Of a stretch of 24,784 bases of DNA, positions 7,360 to 15,357 are shown one piece after another. Positions within the stretch are counted from its first letter, which is position 1. Every line of letters starts with the position of its first letter. Under the pieces are notes generated by a model. The model had not been told where the DNA came from, searched no databases, and saw only the letters and a program-made list of their open reading frames with translations. The stretch is from an uncultured Lachnospiraceae bacterium. GTDB lineage: Bacteria; Bacillota; Clostridia; Lachnospirales; Lachnospiraceae. The translations under genes and the position numbers were made by a program. The stretch spans positions 1 to 24,784 of the forward strand of contig CALGGH010000020.1 of the NCBI GenBank assembly GCA_937916415.1. Reading direction: 5' to 3'.

Positions 7360-9293
7360 TGGCAGAACAACAGCCTAAGGAGATCAAGATGGGACGCCGC
7401 AACATGGCAGCCATGGGCCAGCGTCCCAAGATAGATAACATAGGGGAGATATCTGCCAGGCTCTTCAGGAGGATACTGTCCGGATACTGGCTCCACTGCC
7501 TGCTGGTGCTCGTCTGCATCGGCGTAAACGCCTTCGTCAACATCAGGTACCAGCTGTTTACCAAGGAGCTGATAGACGTATACATCGTGCCCTTCATAGA
7601 ACAGGACAATCCCGACTTTTCGCTGCTGGCTTCCAGGATATGCCAGATGGTGATCATCTTTGTGGCAGGCATCATATGCAATTACGGACAGGCCAGGATC
7701 ATGGTTAACGTCACACAGGGCACCCTGTCCAATCTGCGCATGGAGATGTTCGAGCACATGCAGAGCCTGCCCATCAGGTATTTTGACACGCATTCCCATG
7801 GCGACGTCATGTCCATGTACACCAACGACATCGACACGCTCAGGCAAATGATATCACAGGGCGTCATACAGCTCATATCCAGCGTGGTAACCATCTTAAG
7901 CGTCCTTGGCACCATGATAGCCCTCAGTCCGTTGCTTACGCTGCTGAGCCTGGCCATGATAGCGGTGATGATGCTGGCGACCAAGAAGCTGGTGTCGCTC
8001 TCAGGCAAATACTTCATCAAGCAGCAGAAGGACATCGGCACCCTGAACGGATACATAGAGGAGATGGTGGAGGGACAGAAGGTCATCAAGGTATTCTGTC
8101 ATGAGGAAAAGGCCAAGGCCGGTTTTGCGAAGCTCAACGAGGAACTCAGGGACTCCGCGGAAAATGCCAATAAAAATGCCAACATTCTCGGTCCCGTCAA
8201 CGCACAGCTCGGCAACGTGAGCTACGTCATAGTGGCCGTGGCCGGAGCCATCATGGCCATAAACGACGTCGGCGGAGTGACCATCGGAACGCTGGTGGCT
8301 TTCCTGGCGTTGTCCAAGAGCATCAACATGCCCATAAGCCAGGTTTCGCAGCAGCTCAACTCCGTGATCATGGCCTTCGCCGGAGCGGACAGGATATTTA
8401 AGCTGCTGGATGAAAAGCCTGAGACGGACGAAGGATACGTCACCCTCGTAAACGCCCGCGTGAATGAGGACGGCAGCCTCACGGAATGTGAGGAGCGTAC
8501 CGGAGTCTGGGCCTGGAAGCATCCCCATGCCGCTGACGGCAGCGTCACTTATCAGCGCATGGAGGGCAAGGTCACCATGGACGGAGTGGATTTCGGATAT
8601 ACCGACGAAAAGATGGTGCTGCATGACGTTAAGCTCTTCGCCAAGCCCGGACAGAAGATCGCCTTCGTGGGCTCCACCGGCGCGGGCAAGACCACCATTA
8701 CCAACCTGATCAACAGGTTCTATGACATACAGGACGGCAAGATCCGATATGACGACATCAACATCGGCAAGATCAAAAAGGATGACCTGAGGCACAGCCT
8801 GGGCATCGTGCTGCAGGAGACCAGCCTGTTCACCGGCACCGTGATGGACAACATCCGCTACGGCAAGCTGGACGCCACGGACGAAGAGTGTATCGCGGCC
8901 GCCAAACTGGCCAACGCGCATAACTTCATATCGATGCTCCCCGACGGCTATGACACTCAGCTGACCGGCAACGGGGCAAACTTAAGCCAGGGACAGAGGC
9001 AGCTCATAGCGATCGCGAGGGCGGCGGTGGCCGATCCTCCCGTGCTGATCCTGGACGAAGCAACGTCCTCGATAGACACGCGTACGGAGCGACTCGTGCA
9101 GGAGGGCATGGACTCCCTGATGAAGGGACGCACCACTTTCGTGATCGCGCACAGGCTCAGCACCGTCCGCAACAGTGACTGCATCATGGTCCTCGAACAG
9201 GGCAGGATCATCGAACGCGGAACCCATGACGAGCTGATAGAGCAAAAGGGCAAGTATTATCAGCTATATACCGGCAACAGCATATCTGCCTGA
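7359..9293 (+). CDS. Heterodimeric ABC exporter, subunit with canonical ATP site
   Basis: This is the 644-residue partner half-transporter. It has a ~35-residue cytoplasmic N-terminal extension, six predicted membrane helices (about 45-330), and a nucleotide-binding domain from about 405. The P-loop GSTGAGKTT (438-446), Walker B with catalytic Glu567 in LDEATS, and His598 in IAHR are all intact. Its signature is LSQGQ (542-546), the variant that would face the degenerate site of the other subunit. A ~50-residue linker between the membrane and ATPase parts (about 353-402, containing TGVWAWKHPH) is longer than usual; I recall similar inserts in clostridial relatives. The start overlaps the previous stop by one base and hemZ begins 4 bases after the end, so it sits inside one operon. 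Confidence 0.93.
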   Translation: MAEQQPKEIKMGRRNMAAMGQRPKIDNIGEISARLFRRILSGYWLHCLLVLVCIGVNAFVNIRYQLFTKELIDVYIVPFIEQDNPDFSLLASRICQMVIIFVAGIICNYGQARIMVNVTQGTLSNLRMEMFEHMQSLPIRYFDTHSHGDVMSMYTNDIDTLRQMISQGVIQLISSVVTILSVLGTMIALSPLLTLLSLAMIAVMMLATKKLVSLSGKYFIKQQKDIGTLNGYIEEMVEGQKVIKVFCHEEKAKAGFAKLNEELRDSAENANKNANILGPVNAQLGNVSYVIVAVAGAIMAINDVGGVTIGTLVAFLALSKSINMPISQVSQQLNSVIMAFAGADRIFKLLDEKPETDEGYVTLVNARVNEDGSLTECEERTGVWAWKHPHAADGSVTYQRMEGKVTMDGVDFGYTDEKMVLHDVKLFAKPGQKIAFVGSTGAGKTTITNLINRFYDIQDGKIRYDDINIGKIKKDDLRHSLGIVLQETSLFTGTVMDNIRYGKLDATDEECIAAAKLANAHNFISMLPDGYDTQLTGNGANLSQGQRQLIAIARAAVADPPVLILDEATSSIDTRTERLVQEGMDSLMKGRTTFVIAHRLSTVRNSDCIMVLEQGRIIERGTHDELIEQKGKYYQLYTGNSISA

Positions 9294-9297
9294 ACAA

Positions 9298-10809
9298 ATG
9301 ACGACTGACAAAAATTATGACAATTATCTTATAGTTCATTCTGAGATTCAGGGCCTTCAGTACGACTTAAACGCGATATTGAAGGCCTTTTTTCCTGAAC
9401 GCAAGGTGAGGGTTATCGAGGACGGCGTGCCCGTGCGCGATCAGGTCCTGCTGTCACTGAAGCCCTACATGACGGTATGCGGACGTGTTGATGGCGCGGA
9501 GAGTGCGGACGCCCTGCAATCCCCTCTGATGAAGGGCAGGGTTATCGTTGAGGGACGGGCCCGTGAGTATGACGTGGATCCCGAGCTTGGCACCAAGAAC
9601 TCATTTAAGCTGTTTCTCTATGACCTGATGTGTGAACTGACCGGAAGGACGCTGCCGTGGGGCAACCTGACCGGAGTCCGTCCCACCAAGATCGCGATGA
9701 CCAGGATGAGGATGGGAGATTCGGATGACGAGGTGCTTGGGTACATGCAGGGCAGGCACCGCGTGTCTGAGGAGAAATCGAGGCTGGCGCTGGACATAGC
9801 CCACCGCGAGGCGGACATGATGTCCGGACTCGACCTTGATGCGGGCTACAGCCTGTACGTGGACGTTCCCTTTTGCCCGACCAGGTGCCTGTACTGCTCA
9901 TTTACGAGCTATCCGTATGAGGCATGGAAGGATCGGATCGACGAATCCCTGAATGCCCTTTTTAAGGAAATTGATTACGTGGCCGACGAGGTCGTCCAAA
10001 GCAGCGGCAGGGCACCTGAAACGGTGTATGTCGGAGGCGGAACTCCCACCAGCTTGGATGATGAGAGGCTGGAGAGGCTGCTTAAACACCTGACCGACAG
10101 GATCGACGTGAAGTCTTCGCTGGAGTTTACCTGTGAAGCAGGCAGGCCGGATTCCATCACCCGGGAGAAACTGGAGATCATCAGGCGATACGGAGTGACG
10201 CGCATATCGATCAATCCGCAGACCATGCAGCAAAAGACGCTGGACGTAATTGGACGCAGGACCACGCCCGGACAGGTCAGGGAGGCTTTTGCCCTGGCCA
10301 GGGAACTGGGCTTTGACAACGTCAACATGGACGTCATTCTCGGCCTTCCCGGTGAGGGCACTGATGAGGTGAGCGATACGCTGAGACAGACAGAGGAGAT
10401 GAGGCCCGATTCGCTGACCGTGCATTCACTGGCCATCAAGCGAGCTTCCAGGCTGCGCGAGAGACTCGACGAGATAGGGATCGAGGCGCTTAGGAACACT
10501 GACGAGACCATGAGCCTGGCAGCAGCCTCGGCCGCGGCGATGGGGATGAAGCCTTATTATCTGTATCGGCAGAAGAACATGTCCGGCAATTTCGAAAACG
10601 TGGGTTATTCCGTGCCCGGCAAGGAGTGCACATACAATGTGCTGATCATGGAAGAAGTGCAGTCGATAGTGGCACTCGGCGCCGGCGCGATATCCAAAAA
10701 AGTAAGGGGTTCCGACGGCATCACGCGCGCCGAGAACCCCAAGGACATAGATAATTACGTTTATAGAATTGATGAAATGATCGAACGCAAGAGGGAACTG
10801 TTTGGTTAG
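9298..10809 (+). CDS. hemZ: HemZ-type radical SAM protein (coproporphyrinogen dehydrogenase-like)
   Basis: This 503-residue protein has the HemZ layout: an N-terminal ~180-residue extension (containing WGNLTGVRPTK near 121) followed by a radical SAM barrel. The iron-sulfur cluster motif is FCPTRCLYC, with Cys193, Cys197 and Cys200, followed by YVGGGTPTSL for SAM binding. The C-terminal region with YYLYRQKNM and NVGYS is typical of the family. HemZ is named for oxygen-independent conversion of coproporphyrinogen III to protoporphyrinogen IX, but the gene is common in Clostridia without a full heme pathway, so its real role here is uncertain. It follows the ABC genes by 4 bases and ends the rel operon. 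Linkage of rel, MBL hydrolase and hemZ is common in Clostridia and supports the call. Confidence 0.92.
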   Translation: MTTDKNYDNYLIVHSEIQGLQYDLNAILKAFFPERKVRVIEDGVPVRDQVLLSLKPYMTVCGRVDGAESADALQSPLMKGRVIVEGRAREYDVDPELGTKNSFKLFLYDLMCELTGRTLPWGNLTGVRPTKIAMTRMRMGDSDDEVLGYMQGRHRVSEEKSRLALDIAHREADMMSGLDLDAGYSLYVDVPFCPTRCLYCSFTSYPYEAWKDRIDESLNALFKEIDYVADEVVQSSGRAPETVYVGGGTPTSLDDERLERLLKHLTDRIDVKSSLEFTCEAGRPDSITREKLEIIRRYGVTRISINPQTMQQKTLDVIGRRTTPGQVREAFALARELGFDNVNMDVILGLPGEGTDEVSDTLRQTEEMRPDSLTVHSLAIKRASRLRERLDEIGIEALRNTDETMSLAAASAAAMGMKPYYLYRQKNMSGNFENVGYSVPGKECTYNVLIMEEVQSIVALGAGAISKKVRGSDGITRAENPKDIDNYVYRIDEMIERKRELFG

Positions 10810-10832
10810 TCCGTTTACTTTGGACGCTGACT

Positions 10833-11081
10833 TCAGTTCTCCTTGGAAGCGTCGCCGGCCATGAAGTTCATGAGCTGGATCGTGTCTTCGGGATCATATA
10901 CGACGAGCTCCATCTCGGGGATCTTGTTATCCGCGAAGATCTTGGCAAGCGAAACGTACTGTGACAGCTTGGACTTGAGGTTAAGCCTGTCGCCTTCGTC
11001 CGTTACCAGCTCGACCTTGCCCTTGCACTGATCGATCTGCTTAAAAAATCCGTCAATGTCTGAAATGTTCTGTATTTTCAT
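10833..11081 (-). CDS. Small conserved protein of unknown function, 82 residues
   Basis: The product is an acidic 82-residue soluble protein with no signal peptide or membrane segment. It begins MKIQNISDIDGFF and carries a KVELVTDEGDRLNLKSKLSQ core. The start at 11081 is set by AGGAGG (11092-11087) with a 5-base spacer, and a longer in-frame extension to 11204 would run through the promoter. I recall similar short proteins across Lachnospiraceae, sometimes mislabelled polyA polymerase, but no function can be given. It converges on hemZ, with stop codons 24 bases apart and no clear terminator between, and diverges from the membrane protein gene. Confidence 0.8.
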   Translation of the reverse strand: MKIQNISDIDGFFKQIDQCKGKVELVTDEGDRLNLKSKLSQYVSLAKIFADNKIPEMELVVYDPEDTIQLMNFMAGDASKEN

Positions 11082-11153
11082 GTTTACCTCCTTGCGGCCC
11101 CTGCCGCGTTCCGCCTCTTCCTGACGGAGTTCCTTCATCCGGGTTACGTTTTC

Positions 11154-11181
11154 ATTATAGGCCGGACCGGAGATTAAACAA
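11154..11181 (-). promoter_or_regulatory. Promoter of the 82-residue protein gene
   Basis: On the minus strand TTGTTT (11181-11176), a 16-base spacer and a perfect TATAAT (11159-11154) lie about 75 bases upstream of the start codon. The -35 element is weak. The surrounding 11082-11302 region otherwise holds only the divergent promoter at 11252 and A/T-rich sequence. Confidence 0.5.
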
Positions 11182-11251
11182 GTTAAAAAACATACAACTT
11201 TCATAAAAACAAACTTAAAAAATAGGTTAAAATCACTAAAAATCAGTTCTG

Positions 11252-11280
11252 TTGCTACGGTGTCCGCATTGTAATATAAT
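11252..11280 (+). promoter_or_regulatory. Promoter of the membrane protein gene
   Basis: TTGCTA (11252-11257), a 17-base spacer and TATAAT (11275-11280) lie just upstream of the membrane protein start. The TTG that could be read as a start codon at 11252 is the -35 element. Confidence 0.65.
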
Positions 11281-11302
11281 TAATTGGTTAGTGGGGATGT
11301 AT

Positions 11303-12691
11303 ATGAGCAGAGAATCGCGAACTGAAGCCGGAGAAGCCCCTGCGGGGCGTTCTGCGGATGAAAAAAGGATCGACCTGACGGTCCTCATAATCCTGCTCCT
11401 GTTTTTTTTCGGACTGTTCGCTGCATTTGGCACTCCGGTCTACAATGATTCGGACCAGTATATCCGGATGCACGTGCATCGCGAACCGGTGTATCCGACG
11501 TTCCTGTGGGCACTGAGGTCGGTCATGCCGGAGCATTACCTGACGGCAGCATCAGTTTTGCAGAGCTGCCTGTGCGTGATCTCGTCTTTTGCCTACGTGC
11601 GTTACGCGCGCAGGACCTTTGGACTGGGGCTGACCGGTGCTTTGACGGTCTGCGGGTTCGTGATCGCGCCGTACGTGATCACGCCCGTGTTTTCGCAGCT
11701 TCACGTTCACATGTCGGTTGCGATCATGAGCGAGTCGATCGCGCTGCCGGTATTTAACCTGTTTGTGATCCGGACCCACCGGGCCGCCATGGACCGCACT
11801 CCCGGCAGCCTCGCGATGAGCTTTTTGCTGGCGCTGCTGCTTTCACTCATCAGGAGCCAGATGATATTCACGTTCATACTATGGCTGATCGTGTCAGCAT
11901 ACGCCTGCGTTACGGTCAAAAAGACGGGCTGGCTGGTGCTTTCGGCCTGCGTGTGCCTGGCGGGGTTCCTGCTCAGGGACGTGGGAACCAGGGCCTACAA
12001 CTACGCGTTTAACGGCAGGTACGTGGACAGCGTCTACAGCCACGTAAACCTCCTCACCAACGTTCTCTACGTGACCGACCCGGATGACGTGGAATCGATA
12101 GGGGATGAGGAACTGCGAACGATAGCAGGACTGCTGTATGCCAGGGCCTCTGACGCGGGTTATCTGTACTTTAATGCGGAACCCGGACTGACGGGCAGGG
12201 TGGAATACCTCGAGGAGGTTCATGACCGCATTAAGTATGACTGCATAGAATACGGGCTCAGGGATTACGTCGAGGAGACCCTGGACGAACATGACTACAT
12301 AGAGTACAACAGGATCGGCGACGGATATGCGGGCGAGCTGATCAGGCTGCTGCTGCCCGCGGTATTTGGCAAATGGTTCCCGGACGTGCTGCTTTTGGGC
12401 CTCAGGGGACTCGTAAGAAACATGGCCGTATGCGCCTTTCCCGCATATTTGTACGTGGGAGCGGTGATGGCGTTTATGCTGGCGAGAAACGTCCCGGCAT
12501 TTAAAAGGGATCCCCGCGATCCCGTGGCGCTGTTTGCGTTCGTTGCGCTGCTTGCGGTGTTTGGCAACTCCTTTTGCACGGCCATGGTGATCATGTGCCT
12601 GTCACGATACATGATATACGGATTTGCCGGTTTTTATGCCGCGCTGTATCTGACGGTTCTTGATTTTGTTAACTACGGCGAGGCTTTCTGA
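11303..12691 (+). CDS. Polytopic membrane protein, GT-C glycosyltransferase-like
   Basis: This 462-residue protein has a basic cytoplasmic N-terminus, a first helix (about 26-44), several further membrane helices (about 80-220), a hydrophilic loop (about 230-345), and more helices to the C-terminus (about 346-455). After helix 1 comes NDSDQYI and HREPVYP, with an MSESIAL motif near 142-148 and SRYMIYG near 434-440. This resembles the arrangement of GT-C enzymes, which use lipid-linked sugars, where an acidic residue in the first outer loop is catalytic. The resemblance is loose and no substrate can be named. The ATG at 11303 is preferred over 11297 because GTGGGGA lies about 6 bases upstream. 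It is transcribed alone from its own promoter and sits between unrelated genes. Confidence 0.7.
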   Translation: MSRESRTEAGEAPAGRSADEKRIDLTVLIILLLFFFGLFAAFGTPVYNDSDQYIRMHVHREPVYPTFLWALRSVMPEHYLTAASVLQSCLCVISSFAYVRYARRTFGLGLTGALTVCGFVIAPYVITPVFSQLHVHMSVAIMSESIALPVFNLFVIRTHRAAMDRTPGSLAMSFLLALLLSLIRSQMIFTFILWLIVSAYACVTVKKTGWLVLSACVCLAGFLLRDVGTRAYNYAFNGRYVDSVYSHVNLLTNVLYVTDPDDVESIGDEELRTIAGLLYARASDAGYLYFNAEPGLTGRVEYLEEVHDRIKYDCIEYGLRDYVEETLDEHDYIEYNRIGDGYAGELIRLLLPAVFGKWFPDVLLLGLRGLVRNMAVCAFPAYLYVGAVMAFMLARNVPAFKRDPRDPVALFAFVALLAVFGNSFCTAMVIMCLSRYMIYGFAGFYAALYLTVLDFVNYGEAF

Positions 12692-12775
12692 CGCAGCTGT
12701 CGGGAAAGCAGACAAGCAAGAGGATCAGATTAATTATTGACAGTTCCTAAGAACAGACGGAGGGTTAGTTAACTC
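12692..12775. other. Gap before the diguanylate cyclase gene
   Basis: This 84-base stretch holds a perfect TTGACA (12737-12742) but no -10 element at the proper distance, and a GGAGGG ribosome binding site (12759-12764) 11 bases before the ATG. No terminator is apparent for the upstream gene. Confidence 0.4.
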
Positions 12776-13882
12776 ATGAAAGCTCATGAAAGCCTTTTTC
12801 ATTCCATCAGGCAGGTTCTGGCGGGCAGGCAGCTGGTGTCCAGCGCCACCAAGTACAAGGCACTGTGCTTTTCTGCGGGAATAGTTCATCTTATTTTCTG
12901 CATAAGCATGGGCGTGATGGGCGCATACATACCATGCGTTTACAACGTCTTCGTGGTGTATGCATATTTTTTCATGGGGGTGGCACTCACCAGGCAGAGG
13001 ATGTACAGGCACATCCTGGTGCTTGCTTTTATAGAGATAGAGGTACATTCCGCGATGGCATCCTTCATGCTCGGCCTGGACTGGAATTTCATGCTGTACA
13101 CGGTGGCGCTCGTCGTGGGGGCGTTCTATCTGTCCAACTCGACGTCCAACCGCGGCAAGCACATGTCGCTGGCCATAGCGCTGGCCGCGACCGTCATGGT
13201 AGTCTATTTCGTCGTGGTGCTGATCGAACCCATCTTTCCGCCATACTATGATACTTCCGCCTACCCCGGGATCAAGGCGGGGATCAGTTACCTGAACATA
13301 GTCATCGCGTTTGGACTGCAGCTGATGTTCGCCGTTCTGTTCGCGTTTGAGACACGCTACATGGAGCTTTTGCTCCAAAAGGAGAACATCAAGCTGGGAG
13401 AGGAGGCCAACCGGGATCCGCTGACCAAGCTTCAGAACCGCAGGAGCATCAATCACAGCGTTTCCGAGGAACTTGAGAAGGATCCCGAGATGGTCTATTC
13501 CGTCGTGATGCTAGACGTCGATGACTTCAAGAGGGTCAATGATTATCACGGCCATGACGGCGGCGACGACGTGCTGATCTCGCTTGCGGACGTCATCATG
13601 TCCGAACTCAGGGAAGAGGATTATTCCTGCAGATGGGGCGGAGAGGAGTTCCTGCTGTTCGTGCACGGGACCAAGGAAGAGGCTTATTTCGTGGCCGAGA
13701 GGATCCGTGAGGCCCTGTATGCAGTGGTATTTAAGGATAAGCGCGGCTCCAACTTCAGCGTGACGCTGACGGCCGGCATAGCCGACAACCGGACGGACAA
13801 GCCGCTCCGCATGGTCATTCAGGAAGCCGACGACAAGCTTTACATAGGCAAGCGTAACGGCAAAAATCAAGTTATCGTATAA
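12776..13882 (+). CDS. Membrane-bound diguanylate cyclase (GGDEF domain)
   Basis: This 368-residue enzyme should make cyclic di-GMP from two GTP. The N-terminal ~195 residues hold about six hydrophobic helices with short loops, so the sensor is membrane-embedded and its ligand is unknown. A short linker leads into the GGDEF domain from DPLTKLQNRR (214-223). Metal and substrate residues are present in MLDVDDFKRVND (245-256), and the active-site loop is GGEEF (288-292). An RxxD inhibitory site, REED (279-282), lies exactly five residues before it, so product feedback inhibition is expected. There is no EAL or HD-GYP partner in the window. The gene is separate from its neighbours, with its stop about 14 bases before the eno promoter. 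Confidence 0.94.
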   Translation: MKAHESLFHSIRQVLAGRQLVSSATKYKALCFSAGIVHLIFCISMGVMGAYIPCVYNVFVVYAYFFMGVALTRQRMYRHILVLAFIEIEVHSAMASFMLGLDWNFMLYTVALVVGAFYLSNSTSNRGKHMSLAIALAATVMVVYFVVVLIEPIFPPYYDTSAYPGIKAGISYLNIVIAFGLQLMFAVLFAFETRYMELLLQKENIKLGEEANRDPLTKLQNRRSINHSVSEELEKDPEMVYSVVMLDVDDFKRVNDYHGHDGGDDVLISLADVIMSELREEDYSCRWGGEEFLLFVHGTKEEAYFVAERIREALYAVVFKDKRGSNFSVTLTAGIADNRTDKPLRMVIQEADDKLYIGKRNGKNQVIV

Positions 13883-13895
13883 GGGCATGCTCCGA

Positions 13896-13925
13896 TTGAC
13901 TTATACGGCTCATTTATGCTAAACT
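13896..13925 (+). promoter_or_regulatory. Probable eno promoter
   Basis: TTGACT (13896-13901), an 18-base spacer and TAAACT (13920-13925) precede eno and would leave a leader of about 55-60 bases. The -35 matches 5 of 6 and the -10 matches 4 of 6 consensus positions. Confidence 0.5.
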
Positions 13926-13932
13926 TTTCTTG

Positions 13933-13949
13933 TTGCGCAAAGGGCGCAA
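13933..13949 (+). promoter_or_regulatory. Hairpin in the eno leader
   Basis: TTGCGC (13933-13938) and GCGCAA (13944-13949) form a perfect 6-bp stem with a 5-base loop near the expected 5' end of the eno transcript. Such 5' hairpins can stabilise abundant mRNAs; that role is inferred. Confidence 0.4.
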
Positions 13950-13989
13950 GATTACAGATCTTATTTCAATATTCAGGAGGGAGCTAAAG

Positions 13990-15291
13990 ATGAATCATTT
14001 AAAGATCGAAAAGGTAGTCGGCAGAGAAATTTTGGATTCCAGGGGCAATCCTACCGTAGAGGCAGAGATCACGCTCGTAGACGGCACCGTTGCCAGGGGT
14101 ACCGCACCTTCGGGAGCTTCGACCGGTGAATTTGAGGCACTCGAGCTTCGTGACGGCGATAAGGGCAGATATCTTGGCAAGGGCGTTACCAAGGCCGTTG
14201 AGAACATCAACACCGTTATCGCGGATGCGATCATCGGACTTGACGCTTCCGACACATATGCAGTTGACGCAGCCATGCTCAAGGCTGACGGCACCAAGGA
14301 CAAGAGCAAGCTTGGCGCCAATGCCATCCTGGCAGTATCCATCGCAGCTGCACGTGCAGCAGCTACCTCCCTTGACATACCGCTTTACAGATTCCTGGGC
14401 GGCGTAAACGGCAACAGGCTTCCCGTTCCCATGATGAACATCTTAAACGGCGGCGCTCACGCAGACAGCGCCGTTGACACCCAGGAGTTCATGGTAATGC
14501 CCGTTGGAGCACCTTCCTTCAAGGAAGCCCTTCGCTGGTGTGCTGAGGTGTTCCATAACCTCAAGTCCCTGATCAAGAAGATGAACGACGTTACCGCAGT
14601 TGGTGACGAGGGCGGTTTCGCACCCAACAGCTTAAAGAGCGACGAGGAAGCCATCGAGAAGATCCTCGAGGCCATCAAGGCTGCAGGCTTTGAGCCCGGC
14701 AAGGATTTCATGATCGCCATGGACGCAGCTGCTTCGGAGTGGAAGAGCGAAAAAGGCAAGGGCTTCTATCATCAGCCCAAGTCCGGCAAGGACTTTACCA
14801 CTGACGAACTGATCGCACACTGGGAGAGCCTGGTTGACAAGTATCCCATCATCTCCATCGAGGACGGACTTGACGAAGAGGATTGGGAAGGCTGGCAGAA
14901 GATGACCGAGAAGCTCGGCAAGAAGGTTCAGCTGGTAGGCGACGACCTGTTCGTTACCAATACTGAGAGACTGGCTAAGGGCATCGAGCTCGGAGCAGGC
15001 AACTCCATACTGATCAAGCTCAATCAGATCGGTTCCGTTTCCGAGACGCTCGAGGCCATCAAGATGGCACACAATGCCGGATACACCGCAGTTACCTCTC
15101 ACAGATCAGGTGAGACTGCTGACACCACGATCGCTGACCTGGCCGTTGCGCTTAACACCTGCCAGATCAAGACCGGTGCTCCTTCCAGATCCGAGCGCGT
15201 GGCTAAGTACAACCAGCTGCTCCGCATCGAGGAGGCACTTGGCGATTCAGCATGCTATCCCGGCATGAAGGCTTTCCACGTAGAGAAATAA
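13990..15291 (+). CDS. eno: Enolase
   Basis: Enolase interconverts 2-phosphoglycerate and phosphoenolpyruvate in glycolysis, in the cytoplasm. The 433-residue length is standard. Visible are SGASTGEFEALELRDGD (41-57), catalytic Glu207 in GDEGGF, magnesium ligands Asp245, Glu291 and Asp318, catalytic Lys343, and the SHRSGET signature (370-376). The ATG at 13990 has AGGAGG (13975-13980) nine bases upstream; an in-frame TTG at 13930 lies upstream of the leader hairpin and is rejected. Codon use is visibly more biased than in neighbours, as expected for a highly expressed gene. It has its own promoter, leader hairpin and intrinsic terminator, so it is a single-gene unit. Confidence 0.98.
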   Translation: MNHLKIEKVVGREILDSRGNPTVEAEITLVDGTVARGTAPSGASTGEFEALELRDGDKGRYLGKGVTKAVENINTVIADAIIGLDASDTYAVDAAMLKADGTKDKSKLGANAILAVSIAAARAAATSLDIPLYRFLGGVNGNRLPVPMMNILNGGAHADSAVDTQEFMVMPVGAPSFKEALRWCAEVFHNLKSLIKKMNDVTAVGDEGGFAPNSLKSDEEAIEKILEAIKAAGFEPGKDFMIAMDAAASEWKSEKGKGFYHQPKSGKDFTTDELIAHWESLVDKYPIISIEDGLDEEDWEGWQKMTEKLGKKVQLVGDDLFVTNTERLAKGIELGAGNSILIKLNQIGSVSETLEAIKMAHNAGYTAVTSHRSGETADTTIADLAVALNTCQIKTGAPSRSERVAKYNQLLRIEEALGDSACYPGMKAFHVEK

Positions 15292-15306
15292 TTGCTTTGA
15301 TCAACT

Positions 15307-15339
15307 AAGTCTCACCCGTGCATGCGGGTGAGACTTTTT
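15307..15339 (+). terminator. Intrinsic terminator of eno
   Basis: GTCTCACCCG (15309-15318) and CGGGTGAGAC (15325-15334) form a perfect 10-bp stem with a 6-base loop, extended by AA/TT, and are followed by TTTTT (15335-15339). It begins 15 bases after the eno stop. An ATG at 15322 lies in its loop and is not the apt start. Confidence 0.93.
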
Positions 15340-15357
15340 GAGGTAAATGATGCAACC

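Noticed and set aside
8001..8921. 306-residue open frame on the minus strand opposite the second ABC gene.
   Set aside because: It is an antisense shadow of a strongly supported ABC subunit with no domain or ribosome binding site.
10807..10833. Bidirectional terminator between hemZ and the 82-residue gene.
   Set aside because: Only a 4-bp GTCC/GGAC pairing is present with no T-run.
12737..12765. Promoter with perfect TTGACA upstream of the diguanylate cyclase gene.
   Set aside because: The position 17 bases downstream is GAGGGT, which is the ribosome binding site region and not a -10 element.
12734..13456. 240-residue open frame on the minus strand opposite the diguanylate cyclase.
   Set aside because: It is antisense to a clear GGDEF gene and rich in His and Arg without any motif.
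13930..13989. TTG start for eno.
   Set aside because: It lies before the leader hairpin; the AGGAGG-preceded ATG at 13990 gives the standard enolase N-terminus.
15322..15357. ATG start for apt at 15322.
   Set aside because: It lies in the loop of the eno terminator; the normal Apt N-terminus begins at 15358.
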